A stretch of 64,000 nucleotides of DNA from Gp7-AA6 sp036001245 (GCA_036001245.1 DASYUL010000142.1:25021-89020), one strand, 5' to 3'; counted from the first letter of the stretch, positions 48,814-57,609 are shown. Translations and numbers: made by a program. Notes: generated by a model from the letters alone, not told the origin.

Positions 48814-49254
48814 TCAGGCGGGGGGCGACATCGACACGGGGCCGACGATGAGAACAATTCCGTCCGCCCCCTCCACGAGGACTTCCGCGCCGACCGGAAT
48901 CGGCACGCGACTGCGCGCCGCCCAGTCCTCTCCTCCGACGTTGACGCGACCGGTTCCCACCACCGGATCGACCGCCTCGATGAGCTGCCCTCGACGCCCG
49001 ACGAGCACCTCCGTGCGGGAAGGAATCCCGCGACCTCCGAACCTCCGGGTAAAGAGCGGCCGCAGCAGGACCAGCGAGAGCACCAGAGTGACCGCGAACA
49101 GAGCGACCTGGAAAGGCCAGGCGAGTCCGATCGCCGCCGCCGCCGCACCGATCAGGGCGGCAACGCTGACAAAGACGAAGCCGAACGCGGGAACGACGAC
49201 TTCGATGACGCCCGCCACCAGGGCCACGATCAGCCAGATTGCGATGAGGCTCAT
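48814..49254 (-). CDS. nfeD: NfeD-like membrane protein
   Basis: 146 residues: four hydrophobic helices (for example IAIWLIVALVAGVIEVVVP and VALFAVTLVLSLVLLRPLF), then a soluble OB-fold domain (VGRRGQLIEAVDPVVGTGRV, WAARSRVPIPVGAEVLV). This is the short NfeD form that works with SPFH proteins such as the one downstream. The N-terminal ClpP-like protease half of long NfeD is absent, which is normal for this class. Confidence 0.9.
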   Translation of the reverse strand: MSLIAIWLIVALVAGVIEVVVPAFGFVFVSVAALIGAAAAAIGLAWPFQVALFAVTLVLSLVLLRPLFTRRFGGRGIPSRTEVLVGRRGQLIEAVDPVVGTGRVNVGGEDWAARSRVPIPVGAEVLVEGADGIVLIVGPVSMSPPA

Positions 49255-49284
49255 TGTTGGAGTTGTTGAGCTTGGATTATGTCA

Positions 49285-49315
49285 GCTGGAGCGGGAAGAT
49301 GGGGGTCGACCCCGA
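49285..49315 (-). other. Degenerate tRNA-Gly 3'-end-like fragment (candidate attachment scar)
   Basis: 27 of 31 bases equal 57550-57580 in the same orientation. On the minus strand it reads like a T arm plus acceptor ending CTTCCCGCTCCA. There is no 5' half of a tRNA next to it. Confidence 0.4.
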
Positions 49316-49431
49316 GATCGCTCGCACTGCGGATTCCGGACATTCCTCCGACAGTGATCGCGCAGTTGAAACCGGTACGAGCCGCTGGCCATATGTCGGT
49401 CGTCGAGTCACAGGAGGTTTCAAAGTCCAGG

Positions 49432-49563
49432 ACCGTAATGCTCATCCATGGAGCCTGGCTCACGCCGCGCGGGTGGGATCTCTGGCGCGAGCGCTACGAG
49501 GCGCGCGGAAAGTCGGGCGACGCTACACCGCGAACGCCGCTTCGGGCGGCGAGCGCCGGCTGA
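49432..49563 (+). pseudogene. Remnant of an alpha/beta hydrolase N-terminus
   Basis: The frame encodes TVMLIHGAWLTPRGWDLW followed by RERYEARG, the first strand and oxyanion loop of an alpha/beta hydrolase, then loses resemblance and stops at 49561. No nucleophile elbow or catalytic His follows. It may have been preceded by a heptamer-like GTTTCAA AGTCCAG at about 49417-49430. The intact hydrolase at 49606 belongs to a different subfamily. The rest of 49255-49605 shows no other gene. Confidence 0.5.
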
Positions 49564-49605
49564 TCGATTCACGAGTAATACGCAGTCTGTAAAAGGAGAT
49601 GAATC

Positions 49606-50520
49606 ATGAGCACGATCAAAACGAAAGACGGCGCGCAGATCTATTACAAGGACTGGGGAACGGGACAGCCCGTCGTCTTCAGCCATGGATGGCCGCTCTC
49701 CGCGGACGCCTTCGAAGACCAGATGTTCTTCCTCGCCTCCCGCGGATATCGATGCATCGCACACGATCGCCGCGGGCACGGCCGCTCGAGCCAGCCCTGG
49801 AACGGCAACGACATGGCCACCTACGCCGACGACCTCGCGGAGCTCGTTGAAGCGCTCGACCTCAAGAACGCGATCCACGTCGGCCACTCGACGGGCGGCG
49901 GCGAAGTCGCCCGTTACATCGGCCGTCACGGCACAAAGCGCGTTGCCAAGGCCGTGCTGATCGGCGCGATTCCTCCTCTCATGCTGAAGACCCCCGCCAA
50001 TCCCGGCGGCTTGCCGATGGAGGCGTTCGATCAGATTCGCGCCGGCGTTCTCGCCGACCGCTCCCAGTTCTTCAAGGACCTCAGCATCCCGTTCTACGGC
50101 TTCAACCGGCCGGGCGCCAAGGTCTCACAGGGGCTGCGGGACTCGTTCTGGCTCCAGGGGATGCTGTGCGGCTTCCCGGGTGCTTACGACTGCATCAAGG
50201 CGTTTTCCGAGACGGATCTCACGGAGGATTTGAAGAAGTTCGACGTGCCGACGCTCATCCTGCACGGCGACGACGACCAGATCGTCCCGATCGGCGCTTC
50301 GGCCCTTCTCTCGTCGAAGATCGTCAAGGGCGCCACGCTCAAGGTCTATCCCGGCCTCCCACACGGCATGTGCTCGACGCACAAGGACCAGATCAACGCG
50401 GATCTGCTCGCCTTCTTCCGCCAGGAACTTCGGGCGGAGCCGGACGTGGCGAAAGCAGCGACCGGTCGGACCCCGGCGCGCAGTGCCGGAACCGGGCCCG
50501 AGCCGCAGGCGTCGTCTTGA
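49606..50520 (+). CDS. Alpha/beta hydrolase, non-heme chloroperoxidase-like
   Basis: 304 residues. SD AAGGAGAT (49593-49600) sits 5 bases before the ATG. It has SHGWPLSADAF (oxyanion), the nucleophile elbow GHSTGGGE with Ser95, LHGDDDQIVP (Asp) and GLPHGM (His): a complete triad in the order of cofactor-free haloperoxidases/esterases. The last about 30 residues (ATGRTPARSAGTGPEP and on) are a disordered extension beyond the family's usual 275 residues. The next gene starts one base after its stop. Confidence 0.9.
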   Translation: MSTIKTKDGAQIYYKDWGTGQPVVFSHGWPLSADAFEDQMFFLASRGYRCIAHDRRGHGRSSQPWNGNDMATYADDLAELVEALDLKNAIHVGHSTGGGEVARYIGRHGTKRVAKAVLIGAIPPLMLKTPANPGGLPMEAFDQIRAGVLADRSQFFKDLSIPFYGFNRPGAKVSQGLRDSFWLQGMLCGFPGAYDCIKAFSETDLTEDLKKFDVPTLILHGDDDQIVPIGASALLSSKIVKGATLKVYPGLPHGMCSTHKDQINADLLAFFRQELRAEPDVAKAATGRTPARSAGTGPEPQASS

Positions 50521-50521
50521 G

Positions 50522-51160
50522 ATGACCGAGTCGCAGGCGCCCGAGCGCCTGCCGCCCGATCAGGTGCTCACGGAAAAGTGGCCCGTGCTCACGTACGGAG
50601 CGACGCCCCGCGTCGATCTGCAGACGTGGACCTTTCGATGCTTCGGCGCGGTCGAGGAGGAGCGTTCCTGGACCTGGAGGGAATTCCTCGGCCTGCCGAG
50701 GGTCGAAGTCACGTCCGACATTCACTGCGTGACGCGCTGGAGCCGGTTCGACAACCGGTGGGAAGGCGTCGCGGTCTCGGAAATCCTTCGCCGCGTGAAG
50801 GTCCGACCGGAGGCGGTCGCCGTGATGGCTCACAGCGAGCAAGGCTACACGACCAACATCTCTCTTTCGGACCTGCGGGGCGACGACGTCCTGCTGGCCT
50901 TTCGGCACGACGGGAGAGACCTGGAACCCGATCATGGAGGCCCCTGCCGCCTCGTGGTGCCGAAGCTCTACTTCTGGAAGAGCGCCAAGTGGATTCGCGC
51001 GTTCGAGCTCCTCGACGTCAACAGTCCGGGATTCTGGGAGGTGAACGGCTATCACCTTCGCGCCGACCCCTGGAAAGAAGAGCGCTACTCCGACCAGGAG
51101 ACCGACGCGATGCAGCGGATGCGCTCCGAGTCGGCGCGCCGCCGCCGGGAAGGCCGCTGA
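50522..51160 (+). CDS. Sulfite-oxidase-like molybdopterin-dependent oxidoreductase
   Basis: 212 residues from the ATG one base after the hydrolase stop. It has the SUOX fold with the molybdenum-ligating Cys69 in SDIHCVTRWSRFDN, then HSEQGYTTNISL, DGRDLEPDHGGPCRLVVPKLYFWKSAKWI. The short single-domain form (no dimerisation or haem domain, no signal peptide) resembles cytoplasmic MsrP/YedY-like proteins. Followed at a 1-base gap by a reductase fusion, which could pass electrons to it. Substrate unknown. Confidence 0.87.
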   Translation: MTESQAPERLPPDQVLTEKWPVLTYGATPRVDLQTWTFRCFGAVEEERSWTWREFLGLPRVEVTSDIHCVTRWSRFDNRWEGVAVSEILRRVKVRPEAVAVMAHSEQGYTTNISLSDLRGDDVLLAFRHDGRDLEPDHGGPCRLVVPKLYFWKSAKWIRAFELLDVNSPGFWEVNGYHLRADPWKEERYSDQETDAMQRMRSESARRRREGR

Positions 51161-51161
51161 G

Positions 51162-52841
51162 GTGAGCTCGCCCACGCCCGACATCCCGGTGGCGCTGTCG
51201 TCGCGCGCCGACCACGTTTTCCCCACGCTGGCGCCGGAACAGGTCGCGCGTGTCGCCGCCCATGGGCGCCTCCGTTCGGTTCGCAGCGGAGAGATTCTGC
51301 AGTCGGCCGGAGACCAGGCGGAGTCGTTCTTCGTCGTCACTGCGGGTTCCGTCGAGCTCGTTCGGCGGTCGGAGGACGCCGAGGAGCTCATCGCCGTCCA
51401 GAGGCCGGGCCAGTTCACGGGCGAGATCAACCTGCTCTCGGGGCGGAACGCGCTCGTCAGCCTCCGGGTCGGCGAGTCGGGAGAAGTGATCGACGTGAAG
51501 CGCGACGATCTCCTCGCCCTCGTCCAGAGCGACAGCGAACTCTCCGACGTCTTCATGCGGGCCTTCATTCTTCGCCGGGTCGAGCTGATCGCCCACGGGT
51601 TCGGAGATGCCGTGCTGATCGGGTCGAGCTTTTGTCAAGCCACGTTGCGCGTCAAGGAGTTCCTCACCCGCAACGGACATCCCTATACGTACGTCGACCT
51701 CGACCGCGATTCGGGGGTTCAGGACCTGCTCGACCGGTTCGGCGTGGGAGAGGGCGACGTGCCCGTTCTCATCTGCCGTGACACGGTGGTGCTTCGGAAC
51801 CCGACCAACCTGCAGATCGCCGACTGTCTGGGTTTCAACGAAGCAATCGACCCGGCGCGCCTGCGCGACATCCTCATCATCGGGGCGGGGCCGTCCGGCC
51901 TCGCGGCGGCCGTGTACGGCGCCTCGGAAGGGCTCGACGTTCTGGTGCTCGAGTCCGAGTCGCCGGGCGGGCAGGCCGGCTCGAGCTCGAAGATCGAGAA
52001 CTACCTCGGATTCCCGACCGGCATCTCGGGCCAGGAGCTCGCGGCGCGGGCGCTCACGCAGGCGGAGAAGTTCGGGGCGGAGCTGATGATCGCGAAAGGA
52101 GCGCGCCGGCTTTCGTGCGAGAGGAGGCCGTACGCGATCGAGATCGACGACGGTCCGGGCGTTCTGGCGCGGACGGTGGTCATCGCGACCGGCGCTCGAT
52201 ATCGGAAGTTGAGTGTGGAGAACCTGGATCGCTTCGAAGGCTCGGGCGTGTACTACGGCGCCACGCCGATCGAGGCGCAACTGTGCCGCGGCGAGGAGGT
52301 CGTCGTCGTGGGCGGAGGGAACTCGGCGGGACAGGCCGCCGTCTTCCTGGCGCAGACCGTAAAGCGCGTGCACCTTCTCGTCCGGGCCGCCGGACTGGGC
52401 GAAAGCATGTCGCGGTATTTGATTCGCCGGATCGAGGGGAATCCGGCGATCGTCCTCCGGCCACAAACGGAGATCGTGGCCCTCGAAGGTGTCGCTCATC
52501 TCGAGCGCGTGAGCTGGCGGGACAACGAGACCGGGACCGTCACGACTCACGATATCCGGCACGTCTTCTCGATGACCGGAGCGGTTCCGAACACGAGCTG
52601 GCTCGACGGCTGCGTCGCGCTCGACGGGAACGGGTTCATCAAGACGGGTCCGGATCTGTCGAAAGAGGATCTCGCCGCCGCGCACTGGCCGCTCGCGCGG
52701 CCTCCGCATCTCCTCGAGACGAGCCTTCCCGGAGTGCTTGCAGTCGGCGACGTGCGCGGAGGCAACGTCAAACGCGTCGCCTCGGCCGTGGGCGAAGGCT
52801 CGATCGCGGTCACGTTCGTCCATCAGATCCTTCAGGAATGA
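51162..52841 (+). CDS. Fusion of cNMP-binding, glutaredoxin-like and thioredoxin-reductase-like domains
   Basis: 559 residues from a GTG. Residues about 20-135 are a cyclic-nucleotide-binding domain (RSGEILQSAGDQAESFFVV, RPGQFTGEINLLSG). About 150-225 is a glutaredoxin/thioredoxin fold with a single Cys158 (GSSFCQATLRVKEFL). From about 235 comes a TrxR-like flavoprotein: FAD motif GAGPSG at 241-246, GGQAGSSSKIENYLGFP, and NAD(P) motif VVGGGNSAGQ. The usual CxxC between the two dinucleotide motifs is replaced by GATPIEAQLC, so classical disulfide exchange is unlikely. The architecture is known in annotated genomes, but its substrate is not. It is coupled to the sulfite-oxidase-like gene. Confidence 0.88.
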   Translation: MSSPTPDIPVALSSRADHVFPTLAPEQVARVAAHGRLRSVRSGEILQSAGDQAESFFVVTAGSVELVRRSEDAEELIAVQRPGQFTGEINLLSGRNALVSLRVGESGEVIDVKRDDLLALVQSDSELSDVFMRAFILRRVELIAHGFGDAVLIGSSFCQATLRVKEFLTRNGHPYTYVDLDRDSGVQDLLDRFGVGEGDVPVLICRDTVVLRNPTNLQIADCLGFNEAIDPARLRDILIIGAGPSGLAAAVYGASEGLDVLVLESESPGGQAGSSSKIENYLGFPTGISGQELAARALTQAEKFGAELMIAKGARRLSCERRPYAIEIDDGPGVLARTVVIATGARYRKLSVENLDRFEGSGVYYGATPIEAQLCRGEEVVVVGGGNSAGQAAVFLAQTVKRVHLLVRAAGLGESMSRYLIRRIEGNPAIVLRPQTEIVALEGVAHLERVSWRDNETGTVTTHDIRHVFSMTGAVPNTSWLDGCVALDGNGFIKTGPDLSKEDLAAAHWPLARPPHLLETSLPGVLAVGDVRGGNVKRVASAVGEGSIAVTFVHQILQE

Positions 52842-52968
52842 GAGGCCTCGCCAGAAGTCTCCTGCTCGATCCGATTTCCGTTAGCCGCCTGACGTTTAAG
52901 CGCGATCTAAGACCGAAGGCTACTCCAGCGCGCCCTCTCCCGCTGCACGAGAACAACCGTGCCCCTCG

Positions 52969-54153
52969 TCACCAGCGGAGCGTCAGGGCACCCTCCACTG
53001 AGAGATCGACGCTTGTGCCGAGATCCCGGCCTTCGCGGTCCAGGACTTGCCGCAGCCAGACGGCCTCTTCCCGGTTCGCCCGCTTCAGCTGGAAGCGCAG
53101 GATTCGGAACGGGACCATTTCCAGCCGCTCGAGGCTGCCCGATTCAGCATTGAGCCTGACGAAGTAGGCCAGCACCAACTCGCCACGGAACTTTGCAAAG
53201 CCGCCGATTCCCTCGTAGTCGTTGATGAAATCGCCGCACCCGTAGAGGATCGGCCGGTCGCGGTAGACCTCGATTCCTTTGGGATGATGCGAGGAGTGGC
53301 CGTGCACAGCATCAACGCTTCCCGTCTCGACGAGCCGCCGCGCGAACTCCCGTTGCTCCCGGGGAATCTCGTATTCCCAGTTGCCGCCCCAGTGGATGGA
53401 GGCCACCACGAGGTCGCCCGCCCGGCTCTGTGCGTCAATCTCGCTGACGACTTCGCTCGCCGTTCGCGCCGAAAGGTCGGGCAACAGACGCACACCCGCT
53501 CGAACCCGGGTCGCGGACCAGGACTCGGGGATGCCGCTGCTGCCCGAGCCGTAGGCGAAGACCAAAACCCTTCCCCTCCCGGGCACGTCGAGGACGGCCG
53601 GGGTTGCTGCCTCCGTGGCATTGCGTCCGGCGCCTGCTGTGGCGATGCCCGCTTGATGCAAAGACTCCAGCGTCTCGACCAGGCCCCGAAAGCCCCAATC
53701 GAGGACGTGGTTATTTGCCAGGACGCAGCAGTCGATGCCCGCCGCGAGGAGACAAGGGACGTTCCCGGGATGCATCCGGTAGTTGATCCCCTTCGGCAGG
53801 GCCTCCTCGCTCGTCGTGACGCTGGTTTCGAAGTTGATGATCCGCCGATCGGGCGACCGCGCCTCGAGCTCCGGCAGGAAGTCCCCCCAGATGTCCGAGA
53901 AGCTAACGGGACGGGGAATGGGGCCGCTGACGCACTCCGCAAGCGCCACGTATCCCAGAGCCGAGCTCATAGCCGACTCGTAGATCCTCGGTTCTGACGG
54001 ATGCGGGAGAATCTGGTCGATCCCCCGACCCGTCATCACGTCTCCACAGAGGAACAGCTCGATGCTCCGCGCCTGCGTGGCCGGTGGAGGGATGGGCTCC
54101 TTTTCACCCTGGTCCATCGCGTCGCTCGCTCGGTCCGGTCGATCCTCAATCAT
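52969..54153 (-). CDS. CapA family metallophosphatase-like protein
   Basis: 394 residues of the PGA_cap/CapA type. It has FLCGDVMTGRGIDQILP near 34-50, INFETSVT, VLANNHVLDWGF and the histidine set SIHWGGNWEYEIPREQ, HGHSSHHPKGIEVY and LYGCGDFINDYEG. The fold is that of calcineurin-like phosphoesterases; CapA helps poly-gamma-glutamate or polysaccharide capsule export. There is no signal peptide or anchor, and no capB or capC nearby, so the role is unclear. The ATG at 54153 is used; a later Met at 54117 is equally possible. Confidence 0.85.
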   Translation of the reverse strand: MIEDRPDRASDAMDQGEKEPIPPPATQARSIELFLCGDVMTGRGIDQILPHPSEPRIYESAMSSALGYVALAECVSGPIPRPVSFSDIWGDFLPELEARSPDRRIINFETSVTTSEEALPKGINYRMHPGNVPCLLAAGIDCCVLANNHVLDWGFRGLVETLESLHQAGIATAGAGRNATEAATPAVLDVPGRGRVLVFAYGSGSSGIPESWSATRVRAGVRLLPDLSARTASEVVSEIDAQSRAGDLVVASIHWGGNWEYEIPREQREFARRLVETGSVDAVHGHSSHHPKGIEVYRDRPILYGCGDFINDYEGIGGFAKFRGELVLAYFVRLNAESGSLERLEMVPFRILRFQLKRANREEAVWLRQVLDREGRDLGTSVDLSVEGALTLRW

Positions 54154-54300
54154 TCATACCAGGCGCATGACGGTTGCGGCTCAGCAGTGAGAGACCCGAG
54201 TGACTTGTCGTGGTCGACGGAGTCCAGAGCGGCGACGCGGTAGCCGTTTTGCAGGAGCTCACTCGTGAGGTGGAACGCTTACAGATAGAGGAGGTTCATC

Positions 54301-54552
54301 ATGGCACTAGCCGCGGAGAAAGAACTGGAGCACATCGGCGAGACGTGTGGCATTGCCGACCACGACCACGACCTGATCCATGACCTCAGCAAGCGCCTCG
54401 ACGCCCTCTGGCGCTACGACCAGTACATCGCCAATGCAGAGGGAAAGCCCGATCTGCGGGCGATGTGGCGCGACCTGAAGTCTCAGGAGATCGAGAACGT
54501 CAAGCGCGTCAAGAAGATGATCGGCGAGGAGGTTCGGCAGAACTGCTTCTGA
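54301..54552 (+). CDS. Small helical conserved protein of unknown function
   Basis: 83 residues behind a very good SD (AGAGGAGG at 54287-54294, 6 bases before the ATG). It is all-helical by eye, rich in His, Asp and Glu at the start (CGIADHDHDLIHDLSKRLDA), with DALWRYDQYIANAEGKPDL and ending QNCF. The pattern recalls small ferritin-like or metal-binding helical proteins, but I do not recognise it firmly. The strong ribosome site argues that it is expressed. Confidence 0.7.
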   Translation: MALAAEKELEHIGETCGIADHDHDLIHDLSKRLDALWRYDQYIANAEGKPDLRAMWRDLKSQEIENVKRVKKMIGEEVRQNCF

Positions 54553-54857
54553 CCGAGACTTGCCATGGGAGAGGACTCAGCTCATGGCAAAGCCGAACCA
54601 TGGTGGCCTGGAAGAGGTGCAGCCGCGGTTACGAGTACTGCGGCCTGGGCTCTTGTCCGATTTGCTGGCCGGGTCGTCGATCGAGCCGCGCAAGACGTAT
54701 CCCCAGAAGGCTGAGGGTGTGAGGAAAACCATCGGGCGCATCGTGGCTCGCGGGCCGAACTCTTCTTTGAATTCTTGAGCGCCGGAACGCTCAGCCAGAG
54801 AACGAAGCTCGAGTCTTGGTGACTCGTACCATGGGGACTGGTTTGGAGCGGAAAAGC
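54553..54857. other. Non-coding or decayed stretch after the small protein
   Basis: No convincing gene. A 64-72 residue open frame on the plus strand from 54560 or 54584 has no recognisable motif. A TGAGCG-ccggaa-CGCTCA hairpin at about 54776-54793 could end transcription. At 54844-54860 TTGGAGCGGAAAAGCCGGG weakly resembles the tRNA-Gly 3' end found at 57551. Confidence 0.4.
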
Positions 54858-54943
54858 CGGGACGCACGCTTCGGGATGTTTCGGTACGTTCAGCATCAAC
54901 CACTTAGGCACTGGCAGCAGGCGTCCCGAAGCGTCCCGGATAG
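54858..54943. repeat. Palindromic repeat unit, copy 1
   Basis: Arms CCGGGACGCacGCTTCGGGA (54858-54877) and TCCCGAAGCGTCCCGG (54924-54939) pair around a loop that contains TTTCGGTACG and GCATCAACCA. A related copy is at 57610-57680. The two copies flank the kinase-TPR gene. Confidence 0.6.
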
Positions 54944-54991
54944 TGCGCTGCTCCAGGGATAGACTGAGTTTCTCGAGCCTCACGAACCGCG

Positions 54992-57379
54992 ATGACTTTG
55001 AGCGCCGGCTCTCGTCTCGGGCCATATGAGATCGTCGCGCCTCTGGGCGCGGGCGGGATGGGCGAAGTGTACCGGGCGCGCGATACGCGGCTGGGACGCG
55101 ATGTCGCCATCAAAGTCCTCCCCATTGCCTTCACCGCGGATCCCGAGAGGCTCCGCCGGTTCGAACTCGAGGCGCGGTCCGCCTCGGCGCTCAATCACCC
55201 GAACATCGTCACGGTTCACGACGTCGGAGAGCACGAGGGGACACCCTACGTCGTCCTGGAGCTTCTGGAAGGACACACGCTGCGCGAGCGGCTCGCGGCG
55301 GGGGCGCTCGGCGCGCGCAAGGCGGCGGAGTACGCGGTGCAAATCGCCCACGGTCTCGCCGCGGCGCACGAAAAGGGGATCGTGCACCGGGACCTGAAGC
55401 CCGACAACGTCTTCATCACCAAGGATGGCCGGGTCAAGATCCTCGACTTCGGCCTAGCCAAGACGGGGCACGAGACGACCGGCGCGAGCGCGACGAACGC
55501 GCCGACGGAAGCCGGGACCGAGCCGGGCGTCGTGATGGGAACAGTCGGCTACATGTCGCCCGAGCAGGTACGCGGCCAGCCCGCGGACCAGCGCTCTGAT
55601 CTCTTCGCCTTCGGCGCGATGCTCTACGAGATGCTGACGGGCAAGCGAGCCTTCGCGGGTGGCTCGGCGGTCGAGACCATGAACGCGATCCTGAAAGCGG
55701 AGCCGCCGGAGCCTTCCCGCTCGCAAGCCGAAGTCACGCCGGCGCTCGACCGGATCGTGCGGCGTTGCCTGGAGAAGAGCCCCTCCGAGCGGTTCCAGTC
55801 AGCGGGAGACCTCGCGTTCGCCCTCGGCGAGGCCTCGAGCGTCGCCTCGGCGCCGGCGGTCCGCCCACCTGCCGCCGGCCGCAAGCGCTCCCGGCTCGGG
55901 CTCGCGCTCTTGGCCTCCCTGCTCCTTCTGCTGGCGGCGCTCTTTGCGGCCAACGTCGGGGGGCTGCGGGACCGGTTCCGCTCCGGCACGTCATCCGCGG
56001 GACGCATCCGGTCGCTCGCCGTACTGCCGCTCGAGAACTTCTCGCGCGACCCGGAGCAGGAGTACTTCGCCGACGGCATGACCGAAGAGCTGATCACCAA
56101 CCTCGCGCAGATCCGTTCGCTGCACGTCATCTCGCGAATGTCGGCGATGCACTACAAGGGTTCGAAGAAGCCGTTGTCGCAAATCGCGAGGGAGCTGAAG
56201 GTCGACGCGGTGCTCGAGGGATCCGTTGGGCGGGCGGGGAACCGCGTGCGGATCACGGCACAGCTGATCGACGCCGCGACGGACCGCCATCTTTGGGCGA
56301 AAAGCTACGAGCGGGACCTGAAGGATGTCCTCTCGCTCCAGAGCGAGGTGGCGCAGGCCGTGGCGCGCGAGGTCCGCGCTGCCGTGACACCGGAGGAGCG
56401 GGCACGGCTCGCGCGGGCGCGCCCGGTCGACCCGGAGGTCCACGAGCTGTACCTGCAGGGCCGCCAGCACGTGGGCATGGCGGTCGAGAAGGAGCTGCAC
56501 TCGGCGATCGCGCTCTTCGAGCGCGGGCTCGCCAAGGACCCGAAGGACGCTCGGTGCTGGGCGGGCCTCGCCGACGCGTGGGCAAACCTCTCGGACTTTT
56601 ACCTGCCGCCGATGGTGGCGATGCCGAAGGCCAAAGAAGCGGCGGAAAAGGCGTTGCAACTGGATGACTCCCTTTCCGAAGCACACACGTCGCTCGGCTT
56701 CGTGTACACGATTTATGAATGGAAGTGGGCGGAGGCCGAGAAGGAGCTCCGGCGGGCGCTTCAGCTCAATCCCAGCTACGCGCCGGCCCACGGCTGGTAC
56801 GGGTGGTTACTGGCCGCGCTCGGGCGGAAGGCCGAGTGCTTGAGGGAGAGCCGTCTCGCGCGGGAGCTGGATCCGCTTTCTCCCATGATTCAGACCCACG
56901 CGGGTTGGGCAGCGATGGTGAGCCGGCAGCCCGACGAAGCGATCGGGCCTCTGCGACGGGCGATCGAGCTCGAACCGACTCTGGGGATGGCGCACGCGAC
57001 CCTCGCCATCGTTTACGCCCAGAAGGGTCTTCGTTCCGATGCGCTCGCGGAGGCACGGACGGCGCAAGAGGTCGACCATAGTCCGCTCGTCCTGGCGATG
57101 GCCGGAAGCGCGATCGCGGCAGCCGGCGATCTCGCGGGCGCCCGCGAGGTGCTCGGGCGGCTCGAGGAGATCTCGAAGACCCGCTACGTCTGTCCCTACC
57201 AGGTGGGTGCGATCTACGCCCACCTGGGTGAGAAGGACGAGGCGTTTCGCCGGCTGGAAAAAGCTTTCAAAGTTCGATCGCAGTGCGTGCCTTTCCTGAA
57301 GGTCGACCCACAGCTCGATCCGATCCGATCCGACCCGCGCTATGCCGATTTGGTGCGGCGCCTCGCCTTCCCGCCATGA
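54992..57379 (+). CDS. Ser/Thr protein kinase with TolB-like domain and TPR repeats
   Basis: 795 residues. The kinase domain (about 10-270) has LGAGGMGEVYRARD, VHRDLKPDN near 131-139, ILDFGLAK near 149-156 and MSPEQVRGQ. A transmembrane helix lies near 303-325. Then comes a FlgO/TolB-N-like segment (IRSLAVLPLENFSRDPEQEY, ELKVDAVLEGSVGRAG) of the kind found in adenylate-cyclase-type TPR proteins, then about eight TPRs to the end. The outer half probably senses or scaffolds. There is no clear SD. The stop overlaps the ATG of a truncated kinase copy. Confidence 0.92.
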   Translation: MTLSAGSRLGPYEIVAPLGAGGMGEVYRARDTRLGRDVAIKVLPIAFTADPERLRRFELEARSASALNHPNIVTVHDVGEHEGTPYVVLELLEGHTLRERLAAGALGARKAAEYAVQIAHGLAAAHEKGIVHRDLKPDNVFITKDGRVKILDFGLAKTGHETTGASATNAPTEAGTEPGVVMGTVGYMSPEQVRGQPADQRSDLFAFGAMLYEMLTGKRAFAGGSAVETMNAILKAEPPEPSRSQAEVTPALDRIVRRCLEKSPSERFQSAGDLAFALGEASSVASAPAVRPPAAGRKRSRLGLALLASLLLLLAALFAANVGGLRDRFRSGTSSAGRIRSLAVLPLENFSRDPEQEYFADGMTEELITNLAQIRSLHVISRMSAMHYKGSKKPLSQIARELKVDAVLEGSVGRAGNRVRITAQLIDAATDRHLWAKSYERDLKDVLSLQSEVAQAVAREVRAAVTPEERARLARARPVDPEVHELYLQGRQHVGMAVEKELHSAIALFERGLAKDPKDARCWAGLADAWANLSDFYLPPMVAMPKAKEAAEKALQLDDSLSEAHTSLGFVYTIYEWKWAEAEKELRRALQLNPSYAPAHGWYGWLLAALGRKAECLRESRLARELDPLSPMIQTHAGWAAMVSRQPDEAIGPLRRAIELEPTLGMAHATLAIVYAQKGLRSDALAEARTAQEVDHSPLVLAMAGSAIAAAGDLAGAREVLGRLEEISKTRYVCPYQVGAIYAHLGEKDEAFRRLEKAFKVRSQCVPFLKVDPQLDPIRSDPRYADLVRRLAFPP

Positions 57380-57483
57380 CCCTCGTGGCGGGCACGCGAC
57401 TCCGCCCCGACGAGATCGCGGCGCCGCTCGGCGCGGGCGGCATGGGCGAGGCGAGAGATCGCGTCGGCCCGGGACTCAGTTGA
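57376..57483 (+). pseudogene. Truncated start of a second Ser/Thr kinase
   Basis: 35 residues, MTLVAGTRLRPDEIAAPLGA onwards, match the first 25 residues of the kinase at 54992 (MTLSAGSRLGPYEIVAPLGA), then break inside the glycine-rich loop after GGMGEA and stop. It overlaps the full kinase gene by ATGA. It is either a remnant of a tandem kinase array or the result of recombination at the conserved loop. Confidence 0.7.
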
Positions 57484-57550
57484 TTCGGCCTCTTTTTCGG
57501 CCCCCCTGGCCAGGGTGAGGACGGCGAATCGCCGCAAGTCCTTGGAAACG

Positions 57551-57597
57551 CTGGAGCGGGAAAACGGGGGTCGAACCCGCGACATCCACCTTGGCAA
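57551..57597 (-). other. 3' half of a tRNA-Gly(GCC), without its 5' half
   Basis: The minus strand from 57597 reads TTGCCAAGGTGG (anticodon loop with GCC and the 3' stem strand), then GATGTC, a T arm GCGGG-TTCGACC-CCCGT, and the acceptor strand ending CCCGCTCCA. One extra T sits before the acceptor. The bases 5' of the anticodon loop do not pair with it and contain no GCGGGAA acceptor strand, so the similarity starts exactly at the anticodon loop. That is the usual extent of an integrase attachment core. Confidence 0.65.
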
Positions 57598-57609
57598 GAA
57601 GAGGTCACA

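Noticed and set aside
54560..54778. 72-residue open frame after the small protein
   Set aside because: No motif, no good ribosome site, and composition like decayed sequence.
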